Below, in pieces: positions 1-8,800 of a stretch of DNA of 64,000 nucleotides (position 1 is the first letter of the stretch; each line of letters starts with the position of its first letter). Below the pieces are notes generated by a model that saw only the letters and a program-made list of their open reading frames with translations, was not told where the DNA came from and searched no databases. The translations under genes were made by a program, and so were the position numbers. This DNA comes from Albirhodobacter sp042466415 (GTDB lineage Bacteria > Pseudomonadota > Alphaproteobacteria > Rhodobacterales > Rhodobacteraceae): positions 391,326-455,325 of the forward strand of contig NZ_JAXHCH010000001.1 of assembly GCF_042466415.1 (NCBI RefSeq), given 5' to 3'.

Positions 1-1593
1 GAGGTCATCATGCGCTACCGGGAGCCGGACGCCATTGCGGCGGCGCTCGCGGAGGTGGGCGGCTATTGGGCCGATCTGTTGGGGGCGGTGCAAGTGACAT
101 CGCCGGATCGCGCGATGGACATCATGCTCAACGGGTGGTTGCTCTATCAAACATTGGCCTGCCGGATCTGGGCGCGGGCAGGGTTTTATCAGGCCAGCGG
201 CGCCTACGGGTTCCGCGACCAGTTGCAAGACGGGATGGCCCTCACCGCGCTGCGCCCGCAGATGACGCGCGATCATCTTTTGCGCGCGGCGGGGCGGCAA
301 TTCGCGGAAGGCGATGTGCAGCATTGGTGGTTGCCGCATTCGGGCCAAGGGGTGCGCACGCGGATTTCCGATGATCGGATCTGGCTCGGCTATGGCGTGG
401 CGCAGTATATTTCGGTTTCGGGGGATGCAGGTGTTCTGGACATTGAGATCGCGTTTATCGAGGGGCCAGCCCTGTTGGCGGGCGCGCATGATGATTTCTT
501 CCTGCCCCATCCGTCCGACCTGCGCGCGAGCCTGTTTGAGCATTGCGCGCGCGGGTTGGATTTGGCGATCGCGCAGACAGGCGCCAACGGGTTGCCGTTG
601 ATCGGCACAGGCGATTGGAACGACGGGATGAACCGCGTGGGCGAGGGCGGGGCGGGCACCAGCGTCTGGCTGGCGTGGTTCTTGATCGCCACCCTCAACA
701 AGATGGCCCCCCATGCCGACACCCGTGATCCGGCCCGCGCGGCGCGCTGGCGGGCGCATGCCGCGGCGCTGACCCTCGCGGTGGAGCGCGAGGGCTGGGA
801 CGGCGCGTGGTATCGGCGCGGGACCTATGATGACGGGGCGCATTTGGGCTCTGCGAGCTCATTGGAATGCCGGATTGACAGCATTGCGCAATCTTGGGCG
901 GTGCTCTCGGGCGCGGCGAATCCGGCGCGCGCGGCCACCGCCATGGCCAGCCTGACCGAGCATTTGATCCGGCCCGAGGCGGGGGTCGCGCTGCTGTTCA
1001 CCCCGCCTTTCGATCAAACCTCGCGGGATCCCGGATATATCAAAGGCTACCCGCCGGGCCTACGCGAGAATGGCGGGCAATATAGCCATGCCGCGATGTG
1101 GGCGATTTTGGCGCAGTGCAAATTGGGCAACGGGGATGCGGCGGGGGCGCTGTTTGCTTTGGTCAATCCGATCAATCACGCGCTGACCCCGCAGGCGGCG
1201 GAGCGCTATAAGGGCGAGCCCTATGTCATCGCAGCGGATGTGTATTCCTGTGCGCCGCATGAAGGCCGTGCGGGTTGGACATGGTATACGGGGTCTGCGG
1301 GCTGGATGTACCGTGCGGGGATCGAGGGGCTCTTGGGCCTGACGCGCGCGGGCGATCATCTGACGCTGGCCCCGTGCTTCCCCGCGCATTGGCCGCAGAT
1401 CGAAGCGAAGATCACCCATCACGGCTGCCAGCTTTTGGTGACGATCACCAACCCGCATCATAGCGGGCATGGCATCGAATCTGCGACGCTCGACGGTGTC
1501 GATCTGCCACTGGACGGAGGATGTTTGCGCCTCCAACGCTTGCATATGCCACAAGATAGTCAGGCAAAGCTGAGGATCTCTCTTGGGGCCTGA
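1..1593 (+). CDS. ndvB: Cyclic beta-1,2-glucan synthase, C-terminal part (GH94 domain), cut by the window start
   Basis: The reading frame is open to base 1, so this is the 3' end of a longer gene. About 530 codons are visible. They match the glycoside-hydrolase family 94 (cellobiose-phosphorylase-like) domain at the end of NdvB/ChvB, the very large inner-membrane enzyme that makes periplasmic cyclic glucan. The GH94 acid-catalyst neighbourhood GTGDWNDGMN lies near residue 205, and GRAGWTWYTGSAGWMYR near residue 425 is also typical. In the family this domain trims the linear chain and controls ring size. The glycosyltransferase part would lie upstream of the window. An opgC gene at 52.7 kb could modify the same class of glucan. 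Family assignment is firm; the symbol is by homology. Confidence 0.85.
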   Translation, partial: EVIMRYREPDAIAAALAEVGGYWADLLGAVQVTSPDRAMDIMLNGWLLYQTLACRIWARAGFYQASGAYGFRDQLQDGMALTALRPQMTRDHLLRAAGRQFAEGDVQHWWLPHSGQGVRTRISDDRIWLGYGVAQYISVSGDAGVLDIEIAFIEGPALLAGAHDDFFLPHPSDLRASLFEHCARGLDLAIAQTGANGLPLIGTGDWNDGMNRVGEGGAGTSVWLAWFLIATLNKMAPHADTRDPARAARWRAHAAALTLAVEREGWDGAWYRRGTYDDGAHLGSASSLECRIDSIAQSWAVLSGAANPARAATAMASLTEHLIRPEAGVALLFTPPFDQTSRDPGYIKGYPPGLRENGGQYSHAAMWAILAQCKLGNGDAAGALFALVNPINHALTPQAAERYKGEPYVIAADVYSCAPHEGRAGWTWYTGSAGWMYRAGIEGLLGLTRAGDHLTLAPCFPAHWPQIEAKITHHGCQLLVTITNPHHSGHGIESATLDGVDLPLDGGCLRLQRLHMPQDSQAKLRISLGA

Positions 1594-1642
1594 GGGAGGC
1601 TTGGCACCACTGGCCGCACGGAACGGGGCGCTTATCGCTCGG

Positions 1643-1879
1643 TTATGTGCGGCGCACCGAATTTCCGCCCGCAATGATCTTGTTAATCAGGGCCGCCACG
1701 GCGGCATGGGCCGCGAGATCGTTCGGGGAGCCGCCCGCTTGTTCATGCGTGGCGGCGGCATCCTTCAGGATCCCCATGATCTCGTGCTCGGGCAGGATTT
1801 TTGCATCGTTCAACGCCAAGAGCAGCGCTTCGCAAATCGAAAGCGCGGCCTGTCCCGCGGCGGTGTCATTATCAGGCAT
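1643..1879 (-). CDS. Small hypothetical protein, 78 aa
   Basis: A 78-residue protein beginning MPDNDTAAGQ, convergent with ndvB. An AAAAGG ribosome-binding site lies about 10 bases before the ATG. The composition (Ala/Ile/Leu-rich, probably all-helical, no cysteine, no signal peptide or membrane segment) looks like a genuine small cytoplasmic protein. I do not recognise a named family. It ends about 50 bases from the ndvB stop codon and is divergent from the Crp/Fnr regulator at 2049. Confidence 0.6.
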   Translation of the reverse strand: MPDNDTAAGQAALSICEALLLALNDAKILPEHEIMGILKDAAATHEQAGGSPNDLAAHAAVAALINKIIAGGNSVRRT

Positions 1880-1972
1880 ACCATACTGGCCTTTTCGAGT
1901 GAGATTTGTCGGTGGCGCGGATCATCTGCGCAGGACATCCCGTGAGGGTTTCAAACTCTCCGCAGGGCCGCG

Positions 1973-1986
1973 CTGATCGAGATCAG
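1973..1986. promoter_or_regulatory. FNR/CRP-like palindrome upstream of the Crp/Fnr regulator
   Basis: CTGAT-CGAG-ATCAG is a perfect 5+4+5 palindrome that differs from the FNR consensus TTGAT-N4-ATCAA only at the outermost bases. It lies 62 bases before the ATG at 2049, in the divergent spacer with the 78-aa gene. Autoregulation by the downstream Crp/Fnr protein is an inference from position. Confidence 0.4.
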
Positions 1987-2048
1987 CCCTTTGCACGATT
2001 TCTGTGCTAAAGGTTGCAGTGGTTAAAAGGATTGTTACACCATTGGAA

Positions 2049-2768
2049 ATGACACCGCTCATTCGGAAGCTGGGCGCGTTTGTCGCCTTGTCCGCGCCTG
2101 AACTCACCGTGCTGGAGAGCTTGCGAAGCCGCCGCCGGATCTTTCGCGCTGGGCGGGATTTGATCCACCAAGGGCAGGCGGGGCAGGCGGCCTATGTTCT
2201 GGGCTCAGGCTGGGCATGTTCCTATAAGCTGATGCCCGATGGCCAGCGTCAGATCGTCGATTTCCAGATTCCAGGGGATTTTCTGGGTCTGCGCAGCGTG
2301 TTGTTGCGCACCTCGGATCATACAATTGAGCCTGTGACTGATATTGAGGTGATGGAAATCCACGTGGAGGATTTGCTCAAGGCCTTCGCCAATGCGCCGC
2401 GTCTCGGCGTCGCGGTGCTCTGGGCGGCCTCGCGCGATGAGGCAATGGTTGTGGAGCATCTGGTGGGGGTCGGGCGGCGCAATGCGGCGGAGCGGATGGC
2501 GCATTTCTTGGTGGAGCTGGGCTCGCGCCTGACGCTGATCGGGATGGGGAGCACAGCGGGCTATAGCTGCCCGCTGACGCAATATCTGCTGGCAGATGCG
2601 CTCGGGCTCAGCGCGGTCCACGTCAACCGCGTGCTGCGACAATTGCGCGAGATGGGGCTGGCGACGTTCCGCGATGGCGAGGTGATTTTCCACGATCACG
2701 GCCGTCTTTGTGCTTTCGCGCAGTTCGATGCGAGCTATCTCGATCAGGTTAAACCGCTGCTGAAATAG
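2049..2768 (+). CDS. Crp/Fnr-family transcriptional regulator
   Basis: A 239-residue one-component regulator. An N-terminal cyclic-nucleotide-binding-type beta-barrel covers about residues 15-130 (IHQGQAGQAAYVLGSG, then a PGDFLGLRS segment). A C-terminal winged helix follows, with the recognition region LADALGLSAVHVNRVLRQL near residues 182-200. There is no N-terminal cysteine cluster of the FNR [4Fe-4S] type, so oxygen sensing through an iron-sulfur cluster is not supported. The frame could start 45 bases earlier, but the ATG at 2049 aligns with the family. It lies next to the arginine deiminase operon, which Crp/Fnr proteins often control in other bacteria; that link is inferred. The ligand is unknown. 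Confidence 0.85.
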   Translation: MTPLIRKLGAFVALSAPELTVLESLRSRRRIFRAGRDLIHQGQAGQAAYVLGSGWACSYKLMPDGQRQIVDFQIPGDFLGLRSVLLRTSDHTIEPVTDIEVMEIHVEDLLKAFANAPRLGVAVLWAASRDEAMVVEHLVGVGRRNAAERMAHFLVELGSRLTLIGMGSTAGYSCPLTQYLLADALGLSAVHVNRVLRQLREMGLATFRDGEVIFHDHGRLCAFAQFDASYLDQVKPLLK

Positions 2769-2791
2769 CGCGGCGCGCGATCTGAGAAGCG

Positions 2792-2956
2792 TTAGATTCG
2801 CCCGAGAGCCATCAGAACCACGACGATTAACAGAATAATGCCGAGTGTGCCCACGCCCGCATGGCCGTAGCCATAACCGTAGCCGCCCATGCGTCCGCTA
2901 AATCCGCCGATCAAGAACAGGATCAACACAACGACTAAAATGGTTCCAAGGGTCAT
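2792..2956 (-). CDS. DUF3309-like small membrane protein, 54 aa
   Basis: A short gene encoding MTLGTILVVVLILFLIGGF..., 54 residues. Two hydrophobic segments (about residues 4-18 and 36-51) flank a Gly/Tyr-rich turn with the alternating GGYGYGYGHAG motif. This arrangement is that of the DUF3309 family of tiny alphaproteobacterial membrane proteins, whose function is unknown. It is convergent with the Crp/Fnr gene and lies downstream of arcC on the same strand with a 78-base gap. Confidence 0.75.
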   Translation of the reverse strand: MTLGTILVVVLILFLIGGFSGRMGGYGYGYGHAGVGTLGIILLIVVVLMALGRI

Positions 2957-3034
2957 TTTGAGCGTCTCCATCGTGAAAGAAAGCGCGTGTATTGGCGCCT
3001 GTGGTTTCGTAGGCCGTCATCCCGTGACGGCGCA

Positions 3035-4051
3035 CTAAACTATCCCACCCCCGTCATCCGCCCAGACTGATATAGGTTGGTCCGTGCCGATAAAACCTGA
3101 TGTTTTGGGATGAAATCCGTGGGCTCTGCGCGGATCCTTCGGATCGGTTCGCGCCCGCGTTCCCGCGCGATCCTCCAAAATGGCGCGCGCTTGCGAGAGC
3201 TGGCCAATTCCCGCGAAACGCCCGCCAGAGCGCAGGAAGGCAATCGCCGCGCCGACCTTGGGCCCCATCGACCCCGAGGCGAGTTCGAGTGTCTCCAGAA
3301 GGGTCGGCGTTGTCGCCCCTATAGAGGTCTCATGCGGGCCACCAAAATCGCGGTAGACCGCATCGACATCGGTTAGCAGCAACAGCGCATCGGCGTGCAG
3401 ATCTCGCGCGAGGAGTGCGGCGGTGCTGTCCTTGTCGATCACTGCCTCAACGCCCGCCATCAGGCCTTCTTCCGTGCGCAGCACCGGAATCCCGCCGCCG
3501 CCCGCGCAGATCACGCAATGCCCCGCCTCCAGCAAAAGGCTGATCGCCTCCAGCCCGAGTATCCGCAATGGTGCGGGCGAGGGCACCACGCGGCGTTTCC
3601 CGCCGGTGGCCTCCGTCACCATCGTCCAGCCATGGTCGCGCACCGCCTGCGCTGCCTCGGTGTCCGCGTAAACCGGGCCGATCGGCTTGGTCGGGTTGGC
3701 GAAGGCGGGGTCGTCTGCGTCCACCTCGACGCGGGTCAACAGCGTGGCGCAACGGCCTGTGAGGGGCAGGGCGTTCATCATCTCCTGCTCGATCAGATAG
3801 CCGATCATCCCTTCGGTCTGCGCGCCCAGAACATCCAGCGGCCAGAGCTTTGTGGGGTCATAGGCCATGCCCTGCAGCGCCAAGAGCCCGACCTGCGGGC
3901 CATTGCCATGCGCGATGATGATCTGGTGATCGCGCGCCAGATCGGCGAGCGCCTCCGCTGCGATCTGCACATTGGCCTTTTGGGCCTGCGCGGTCATCGG
4001 CTCGCTGCGGCGCAAAAGCGCATTGCCCCCAAGGGCGACGACGATGCGCAT
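3035..4051 (-). CDS. arcC: Carbamate kinase
   Basis: Carbamate kinase turns carbamoyl phosphate plus ADP into ATP, CO2 and ammonia, the ATP-yielding last step of the arginine deiminase pathway. The amino-acid-kinase fold shows in the N-terminal GGNALL loop (residues 8-13), the AHGNGPQVG motif near residue 50, CAGGGGIPV in the middle and GSMGPKV near residue 260. I place the start at the ATG at 4051, which reads MRIVVALGGN; a longer upstream frame exists but overlaps arcB. That ATG lies just after the arcB stop codon. At 338 aa it is some 25-30 residues longer than usual, because a Pro/Asp/Gly-rich tail follows the normal RAGTR ending. Confidence 0.93.
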   Translation of the reverse strand: MRIVVALGGNALLRRSEPMTAQAQKANVQIAAEALADLARDHQIIIAHGNGPQVGLLALQGMAYDPTKLWPLDVLGAQTEGMIGYLIEQEMMNALPLTGRCATLLTRVEVDADDPAFANPTKPIGPVYADTEAAQAVRDHGWTMVTEATGGKRRVVPSPAPLRILGLEAISLLLEAGHCVICAGGGGIPVLRTEEGLMAGVEAVIDKDSTAALLARDLHADALLLLTDVDAVYRDFGGPHETSIGATTPTLLETLELASGSMGPKVGAAIAFLRSGGRFAGIGQLSQARAILEDRAGTRARTDPKDPRRAHGFHPKTSGFIGTDQPISVWADDGGGIV

Positions 4052-4052
4052 C

Positions 4053-5054
4053 TTACGCCCCCATCGTGGCGACAAGAACCGCCTTGATCGTATGCATCCG
4101 GTTTTCCGCCTGATCGAAGACGATACTCGCGGCGGATTCAAACACCTCGTCGCTCACCTCCATGCACTCGATCCCGAATTTCTGGAACGTCTCCTCGCCC
4201 ACTTGCGTCTCGCGGTTGTGGAAGGCGGGCAGGCAATGCAGGAATTTGGCATAGGCATTGCCGGTTTTCGCCATCACCTGCGCGGTGACGCGGTAGGGCG
4301 AGAGAAGGGCGATCCGGTCCTCCCAGACGCAATCGGCTTCGCCCATCGAGACCCAGACATCGGTATAAACGAAATCGGCGCCCTCCAACCCTTCGGCATG
4401 TTTTTCCGTCAGGGTCAGCCGCGCGCCGGTATGCTCGCCGATCTCGCGGCACCGCGTGACCAACCCCGCCTCGGGCCAGCAAGCGGTCGGGCCGCAGAGC
4501 CGCAGATCCATCCCGATCAGCGCCGCCCCGACCATCAAGGAGGCGGCGGTGTTATTGCCCACATCGCCCATGAAACAGACGGAAATCTCGGACAGCGGCT
4601 TGTGGCAAAACGCGCGCATCGTCATCAGATCGGCGAGGGTCTGGGTCGGGTGGAAATCATCCGTCAGACCGTTGAACACCGGCACGCCGGAGAATTCGGC
4701 CAGCACTTCGGCGTCTTTCTGGCCAAAGCCGCGATACTCGATCCCATCATAAAACCGCCCCAGCACGCGGGCGCTGTCCTTGATAGATTCCTTATGGCCG
4801 ATATGGCTGCCTGTCGGGCCGAGATAGGTGACATGCGCGCCTTGATCATGGGCGGCCACCTCGAACCCGCTTCGGGTGCGGGTGCTGTCCTTCTCAAAAA
4901 TCAGGGCGATATTCTTGTCGCGCAAGCGCGGCACTTCAAACCCGCCGCGCTTGGCCTGTTTGAGGGTGGCGCTCAGGTCCAGCAGGTGCCGGATCTCGGA
5001 CGGGGTGAAATCGAGCAGTTTGAGGAAGCTGCGACCATGGAGATTGAGGGGCAT
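4053..5054 (-). CDS. arcB: Ornithine carbamoyltransferase (catabolic, arginine deiminase pathway)
   Basis: A 333-residue transcarbamylase. The carbamoyl-phosphate-binding motif STRTR is at residues 57-61, the FMGDVGNN segment lies in the middle, and the ornithine/citrulline-binding HCLPAFH is near the C terminus. In this operon it would run in the phosphorolytic direction, citrulline plus phosphate to ornithine and carbamoyl phosphate. The start at 5054 (MPLNLHGRSF) matches the family and avoids overlapping arcA. It sits between arcA and arcC with short gaps, so the three enzymes are probably cotranscribed. The catabolic assignment rests on the operon; an argF role cannot be excluded from sequence alone. 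Confidence 0.93.
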   Translation of the reverse strand: MPLNLHGRSFLKLLDFTPSEIRHLLDLSATLKQAKRGGFEVPRLRDKNIALIFEKDSTRTRSGFEVAAHDQGAHVTYLGPTGSHIGHKESIKDSARVLGRFYDGIEYRGFGQKDAEVLAEFSGVPVFNGLTDDFHPTQTLADLMTMRAFCHKPLSEISVCFMGDVGNNTAASLMVGAALIGMDLRLCGPTACWPEAGLVTRCREIGEHTGARLTLTEKHAEGLEGADFVYTDVWVSMGEADCVWEDRIALLSPYRVTAQVMAKTGNAYAKFLHCLPAFHNRETQVGEETFQKFGIECMEVSDEVFESAASIVFDQAENRMHTIKAVLVATMGA

Positions 5055-5077
5055 GAGATGTCTTTCAAGAGAGGGAC

Positions 5078-6301
5078 TTAAACCGGATCGCGGATCAGCG
5101 GGCAGGTCATGCAATGCGACCCGCCACGCCCGCGCCCAAGCTCAGAGCCGGGAATGGTGATGACCTCGACGCCCGCCTTGCGCAGCAGGGTGTTGGAATA
5201 GGTGTTGCGCTCGTAGCCGACGACCACGCCGGGCGAGAGGCACAGCAAGTTATTGGCATCGTCCCATTGCTCGCGGGCGGATTCGTAGGCATCGCCCCCC
5301 GTGGGGATCGTGCGCAGGGCTTTGAGGCCGAGGGCGCTTGCGACGACCTGCAAGAAAGGTTTGGCCTCCACCTCAACCGCGACGCCGCCCTTGTCATCAG
5401 GGCGCAGGCTGGTGCAACGGATCGCATCGGTGACCTCGGCGAAGACGGTGACGAGATCGCGGTCGCAGAAGGTGAAGACGGTATCGAGGTGCATCGCGCT
5501 GCGCGAGCGCGGGAATTGGCAGGCGATGACGCGGGTGGCGCCCCCTCGTGCAAACAGCCCGCGCGCGATTTGGCCCACGGCTTGCGGGGTCGTGCGTTCG
5601 CCCATGCCGATCAGCACCACGCCATTACCGATGGGCATGATGTCGCCGCCCTCCACCGTGGCGGGGCCGTGATCTTGCATGGGATCGCCCCACCAGATCG
5701 GGAAGCCCGCATCCTTGAAATCGGGGTGGAAGCGGTAAATCGCGGCGAGGGTCAGCGTCTCCAGCCTGCGCGCGGGCCAATGCATCGGATTCAGCGTGAC
5801 ACCGCCATAAATCCACGCGGTCGTATCGCGGGTGAAGATGTGATTGGGCAGCGGCGGCAGGATAAAATCGGCGGGCTCCAGCATCGGTGCCAGCACGCCT
5901 TTATCGGCGACGGGAAGCTCGGCACGGCTCATCCCGCCGATCAGGATCGTGGACAGCAGATCGCCGCTGATCTCCATCAGATGCGCCAGCAAATCCTCGG
6001 CAAGGCCGACGCCTACGGTATTGTCGTTGATCCGCGCGCTCAGAAGCCAGCGCCGCGCCTCCATATCGGCCAGTGTTTCGGCGAGGAGTTTGCGCAGGAA
6101 GACGACCTCCACACCGCGCGCCACCATCGCATCGACGAAGGTCATATGCTCGATCCGCGCCTGTTTCACCCAGATCACATCGTCAAACAGCAGCTCGGCG
6201 CAATTGGCAGGTGTCAGCCGCGCCATCGCCGCGCCGGGGCGGTGAACGAGAACACGTTTGAGGGTGCCCGCCTCGGAATGCACGCCGTAAGAAATACTCA
6301 T
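5078..6301 (-). CDS. arcA: Arginine deiminase
   Basis: Hydrolyses arginine to citrulline and ammonia, the first step of the arginine deiminase pathway. The 407-residue protein has the full set of guanidino-group-modifying motifs: FTRDTTAWI in the middle, HLDTVFTFCD containing the catalytic His, and the C-terminal GRGRGGSHCMTCPL with the nucleophilic Cys. The length is normal for bacterial ArcA. The start codon overlaps the stop codon of the upstream carrier gene by four bases, which suggests translational coupling. The order carrier-arcA-arcB-arcC gives a complete fermentative or acid-resistance arginine route. Confidence 0.96.
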   Translation of the reverse strand: MSISYGVHSEAGTLKRVLVHRPGAAMARLTPANCAELLFDDVIWVKQARIEHMTFVDAMVARGVEVVFLRKLLAETLADMEARRWLLSARINDNTVGVGLAEDLLAHLMEISGDLLSTILIGGMSRAELPVADKGVLAPMLEPADFILPPLPNHIFTRDTTAWIYGGVTLNPMHWPARRLETLTLAAIYRFHPDFKDAGFPIWWGDPMQDHGPATVEGGDIMPIGNGVVLIGMGERTTPQAVGQIARGLFARGGATRVIACQFPRSRSAMHLDTVFTFCDRDLVTVFAEVTDAIRCTSLRPDDKGGVAVEVEAKPFLQVVASALGLKALRTIPTGGDAYESAREQWDDANNLLCLSPGVVVGYERNTYSNTLLRKAGVEVITIPGSELGRGRGGSHCMTCPLIRDPV

Positions 6302-7806
6302 GTCGGGGTTCCTCCCAAAACCACGCCCAGCGATAGGGTGGCCATAATAATGACGGTGAGGCCCAAAAGGACGGGCCAGACAAAGCGCAGCCAGCGTTCA
6401 TAAGGGACATGCGCGATGGCGAGCCCGCCCATGACCACGGCGGAGGTGGGGGTGACGAGGTTCACCACGCCTTCGGCCGATTGGAACGCTGTCACCACAA
6501 GGCTGCGCGCGACACCTGCAAAATCGGCCACCGGCGCGAGGATCGGCATCGAGAGCACGGCAAGGCCCGAGGTCGAGGGCACGAAGAACGAGAGCGCGAC
6601 CTCAATCCAATACATCACATTGATAAAGACGACTTGGCTCAGACCCGCGACGGAGCCTTCGGCCCAATGTAGGATCGTATCGGTGATATGGCCCGCGTCC
6701 ATCACGACCACGATGCCGCGCGCCAGACCGATGATCAGCGCCACGCCGAGAAGATCGCGCGCGCCGCCGACAAAAGCATCAACAAGGCCCTTTTCGCCCA
6801 AGCGCCCGACCAGCCCGATGCCGATGCCCGCGAACAGGAACAGCCCGCTCATCTCCGCCATCCACCAGCCGCCCAGCGAGACGCCCCAGATCATAACGGC
6901 AAAGGTCGCGGCGAAGAGGAGCAGCACGATTTTGTGCAATCCGTTATAGGTATCGGCCTCTGCGGATCGGTTGCGGAAATGCGCTTCATGGTCGGATTTC
7001 AGGTCATACACCAACGAGCGGGAGGGGTCGGCCTTCACCCGTGCCGCGTAGCGCATGACATAGGCGGTCGTGGCGGCGAAGGTCACGGCCAGAAGCGCGA
7101 TCCGCAGGATCAGCCCGTCGGTGAAGGGTACGCCCGCCGCATCCGAGGCAATGACGGTGGAAAACGCATTGACGGTGGAGCCCAAAACGCCGATCCCCGC
7201 GCCCAGCAAGATCACGGCAACGGCGGTGAGCGCATCATAGCCCGCCGCGATCATCACGGGCGTCAGCAGCACATAGAATGCCAGCGTTTCCTCTGCCATG
7301 CCCTCCGTCGTGCCGCCTAAGGCAAACAGCCCCATCAGAATCGGGATCATCCATTTCTCGCGCCCTTTGAGGCGCACCATCGCGTGTTTGATCCCCGCAT
7401 CAATCGCGCCTGTGGCCGTGACCACGCCGATAAACCCGCCGATCATCAGCACGAAGAGCGCCACATCAATCGCATTGGCGGTATAGCTGGAGGGATCGTA
7501 GAACCCCGCTATCGGCGCGAGCACGATGTCCCACACCCCCTGCGGATTTGCCTCGGTGAGGGCATAGGTGCCCGCGACGGGCACGTCTTTGCCCAGCACT
7601 TCGGAGGCCACGCGCGCATATTTTCCGGCGGGGATGATCCATGTCATCGCCGCGACGAGGACGATCAGCGCGAGCAGGATGGTATAGGCGGAGGGGAACC
7701 GGAACCGCGCGGAGAGCTTGGCGGGCAGTTTGGAGGGCGGCGTTTGTGGCGGCGCGCTTTTGGGCACCGGGCCTTGCGGGGGGGGGACTTGAGGGGCTGG
7801 TGTCAT
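6298..7806 (-). CDS. YfcC/ArcD-like membrane carrier, probable arginine/ornithine exchanger
   Basis: A 502-residue integral membrane protein. A cytoplasmic Pro/Gln-rich N terminus of about 30 residues is followed by roughly a dozen hydrophobic segments; motifs such as GLFALGGTTEGMAEETLAFY and PSTSGLAVLSMPILAPVAD are those of the YfcC family (C4-dicarboxylate/arginine-type carriers). It is the first gene of the arc operon and overlaps arcA by four bases, so import of arginine in exchange for ornithine is the natural role, but the substrate is inferred from context. An AAGGA site lies eight bases before the ATG. Confidence 0.85.
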   Translation of the reverse strand: MTPAPQVPPPQGPVPKSAPPQTPPSKLPAKLSARFRFPSAYTILLALIVLVAAMTWIIPAGKYARVASEVLGKDVPVAGTYALTEANPQGVWDIVLAPIAGFYDPSSYTANAIDVALFVLMIGGFIGVVTATGAIDAGIKHAMVRLKGREKWMIPILMGLFALGGTTEGMAEETLAFYVLLTPVMIAAGYDALTAVAVILLGAGIGVLGSTVNAFSTVIASDAAGVPFTDGLILRIALLAVTFAATTAYVMRYAARVKADPSRSLVYDLKSDHEAHFRNRSAEADTYNGLHKIVLLLFAATFAVMIWGVSLGGWWMAEMSGLFLFAGIGIGLVGRLGEKGLVDAFVGGARDLLGVALIIGLARGIVVVMDAGHITDTILHWAEGSVAGLSQVVFINVMYWIEVALSFFVPSTSGLAVLSMPILAPVADFAGVARSLVVTAFQSAEGVVNLVTPTSAVVMGGLAIAHVPYERWLRFVWPVLLGLTVIIMATLSLGVVLGGTPT

Positions 7807-7918
7807 CGGTAAATCCTTCTCCTGCGCAGAGTCGGCGCGCTGCGGGATAGATCGGTTGGGACGTGGGGCGGATCGGGGCAGATGTCAGGGCGGCGTTACG
7901 CGCCCGAAAGGCTCGGGA

Positions 7919-8278
7919 TCAGGGCAGCGGTGTCTGCTGATGCGAGAGCCGCAACCATGTGGTGTCGTCTTTGAGATAGGTCGAGGAACACAGCGCCTCG
8001 TAGATCGGCGCATCGTCGCGCTCGGCGGAGACCTGATAGGCTAGAACCGCAATCCCGTCTTTGCGCGAGAGCGTCCGATCATCCATCAAGACCGAGCGCC
8101 AGCGCTGCGCGACATCCAGTGATTGCCACACCGCCGTGCCGCGCAAAATCCCCGCGGGAAACGGGAAGATAAACACTGCATCCTTCGCCGTCATGGCGCG
8201 GGCCGATTGTGCGCCACCCGTCCAAAACTGTTCCTCAAGATCCCAAATCTGATCTGCAACTGTCTGTTTTTGCGTCAC
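7919..8278 (-). CDS. NTF2-like (SnoaL/DUF4440-type) small protein
   Basis: A 119-residue protein with the pattern of the NTF2-like cone fold: an N-terminal helix with IWDLEEQFWTGG, then AMTAKDAVFIFPFPAGILRG, then alternating beta strands ending in DTTWLRLSHQQTPLP. The start is a GTG, preceded by GGGGGA nine bases upstream and lying six bases after the stop of the neighbouring 138-aa gene, so the two are probably translated together. Proteins of this fold range from enzymes to binding proteins, so no substrate is offered. It lies in the same direction as, and downstream of, the N-ATPase operon. Confidence 0.75.
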   Translation of the reverse strand: MTQKQTVADQIWDLEEQFWTGGAQSARAMTAKDAVFIFPFPAGILRGTAVWQSLDVAQRWRSVLMDDRTLSRKDGIAVLAYQVSAERDDAPIYEALCSSTYLKDDTTWLRLSHQQTPLP

Positions 8279-8284
8279 TATCTT

Positions 8285-8701
8285 CTATCCCCCCTGCGCC
8301 ATCGCGCCAAAATAGCCAAGCGCCAGCACAGTCGCGACGATCCAAAAAAGTTGCAGTCCCATGGCGGGCATCGGGATATTCGTCCCACCGCCTTGGGCAG
8401 GGCTGGCAGCCCCCCGCTTGCGCGCGGGCAAAAACGAGAGGAGCCGCGTTGCGGTCTCCGCGCGCGTTGTCCCAGCCAGCGGAACATCGGAAAACTGAGC
8501 CAACAGCGCTTCCAGCCGTTGCCGCACAGGGCCATCGGCGAGCGACGCCAGATCGGCGGCTTCTTCCCACGGATCCAGATCGAGACGCGCAAGCATTGAG
8601 AGGACCGAGACGTTGAAACCTCGGGAATCCTCGCCCACAGACGCGCTCAAGAACTGTTCATAGAGCGGATCTTGGGTAAAGCCTTCGAGAGACTGAGCCA
8701 T
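8285..8701 (-). CDS. Hypothetical protein with C-terminal membrane anchor, 138 aa
   Basis: A soluble, acidic N-terminal region (about residues 1-105) with several helices (LSMLARLDLDPWEEAADLASL, then a LEALLAQF helix) is followed by a single C-terminal hydrophobic segment, LQLFWIVATVLALGYFGAM. The N-terminal pattern suggests a cytoplasmic domain tethered to the inner membrane. An AAAGGAT site precedes the ATG. It lies 99 bases downstream of atpG on the same strand and six bases ahead of the NTF2-like gene. I do not recognise a family. Confidence 0.65.
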   Translation of the reverse strand: MAQSLEGFTQDPLYEQFLSASVGEDSRGFNVSVLSMLARLDLDPWEEAADLASLADGPVRQRLEALLAQFSDVPLAGTTRAETATRLLSFLPARKRGAASPAQGGGTNIPMPAMGLQLFWIVATVLALGYFGAMAQGG

Positions 8702-8800
8702 GTTGGTGATCCTTTCCGAGGTTCGATGAAGCCTTTGAGGGAGGCGGGGGAATGTTGCCGTAACTCTATCGCAGGCCGCGCGCGCACAGGCTGACGCAGA

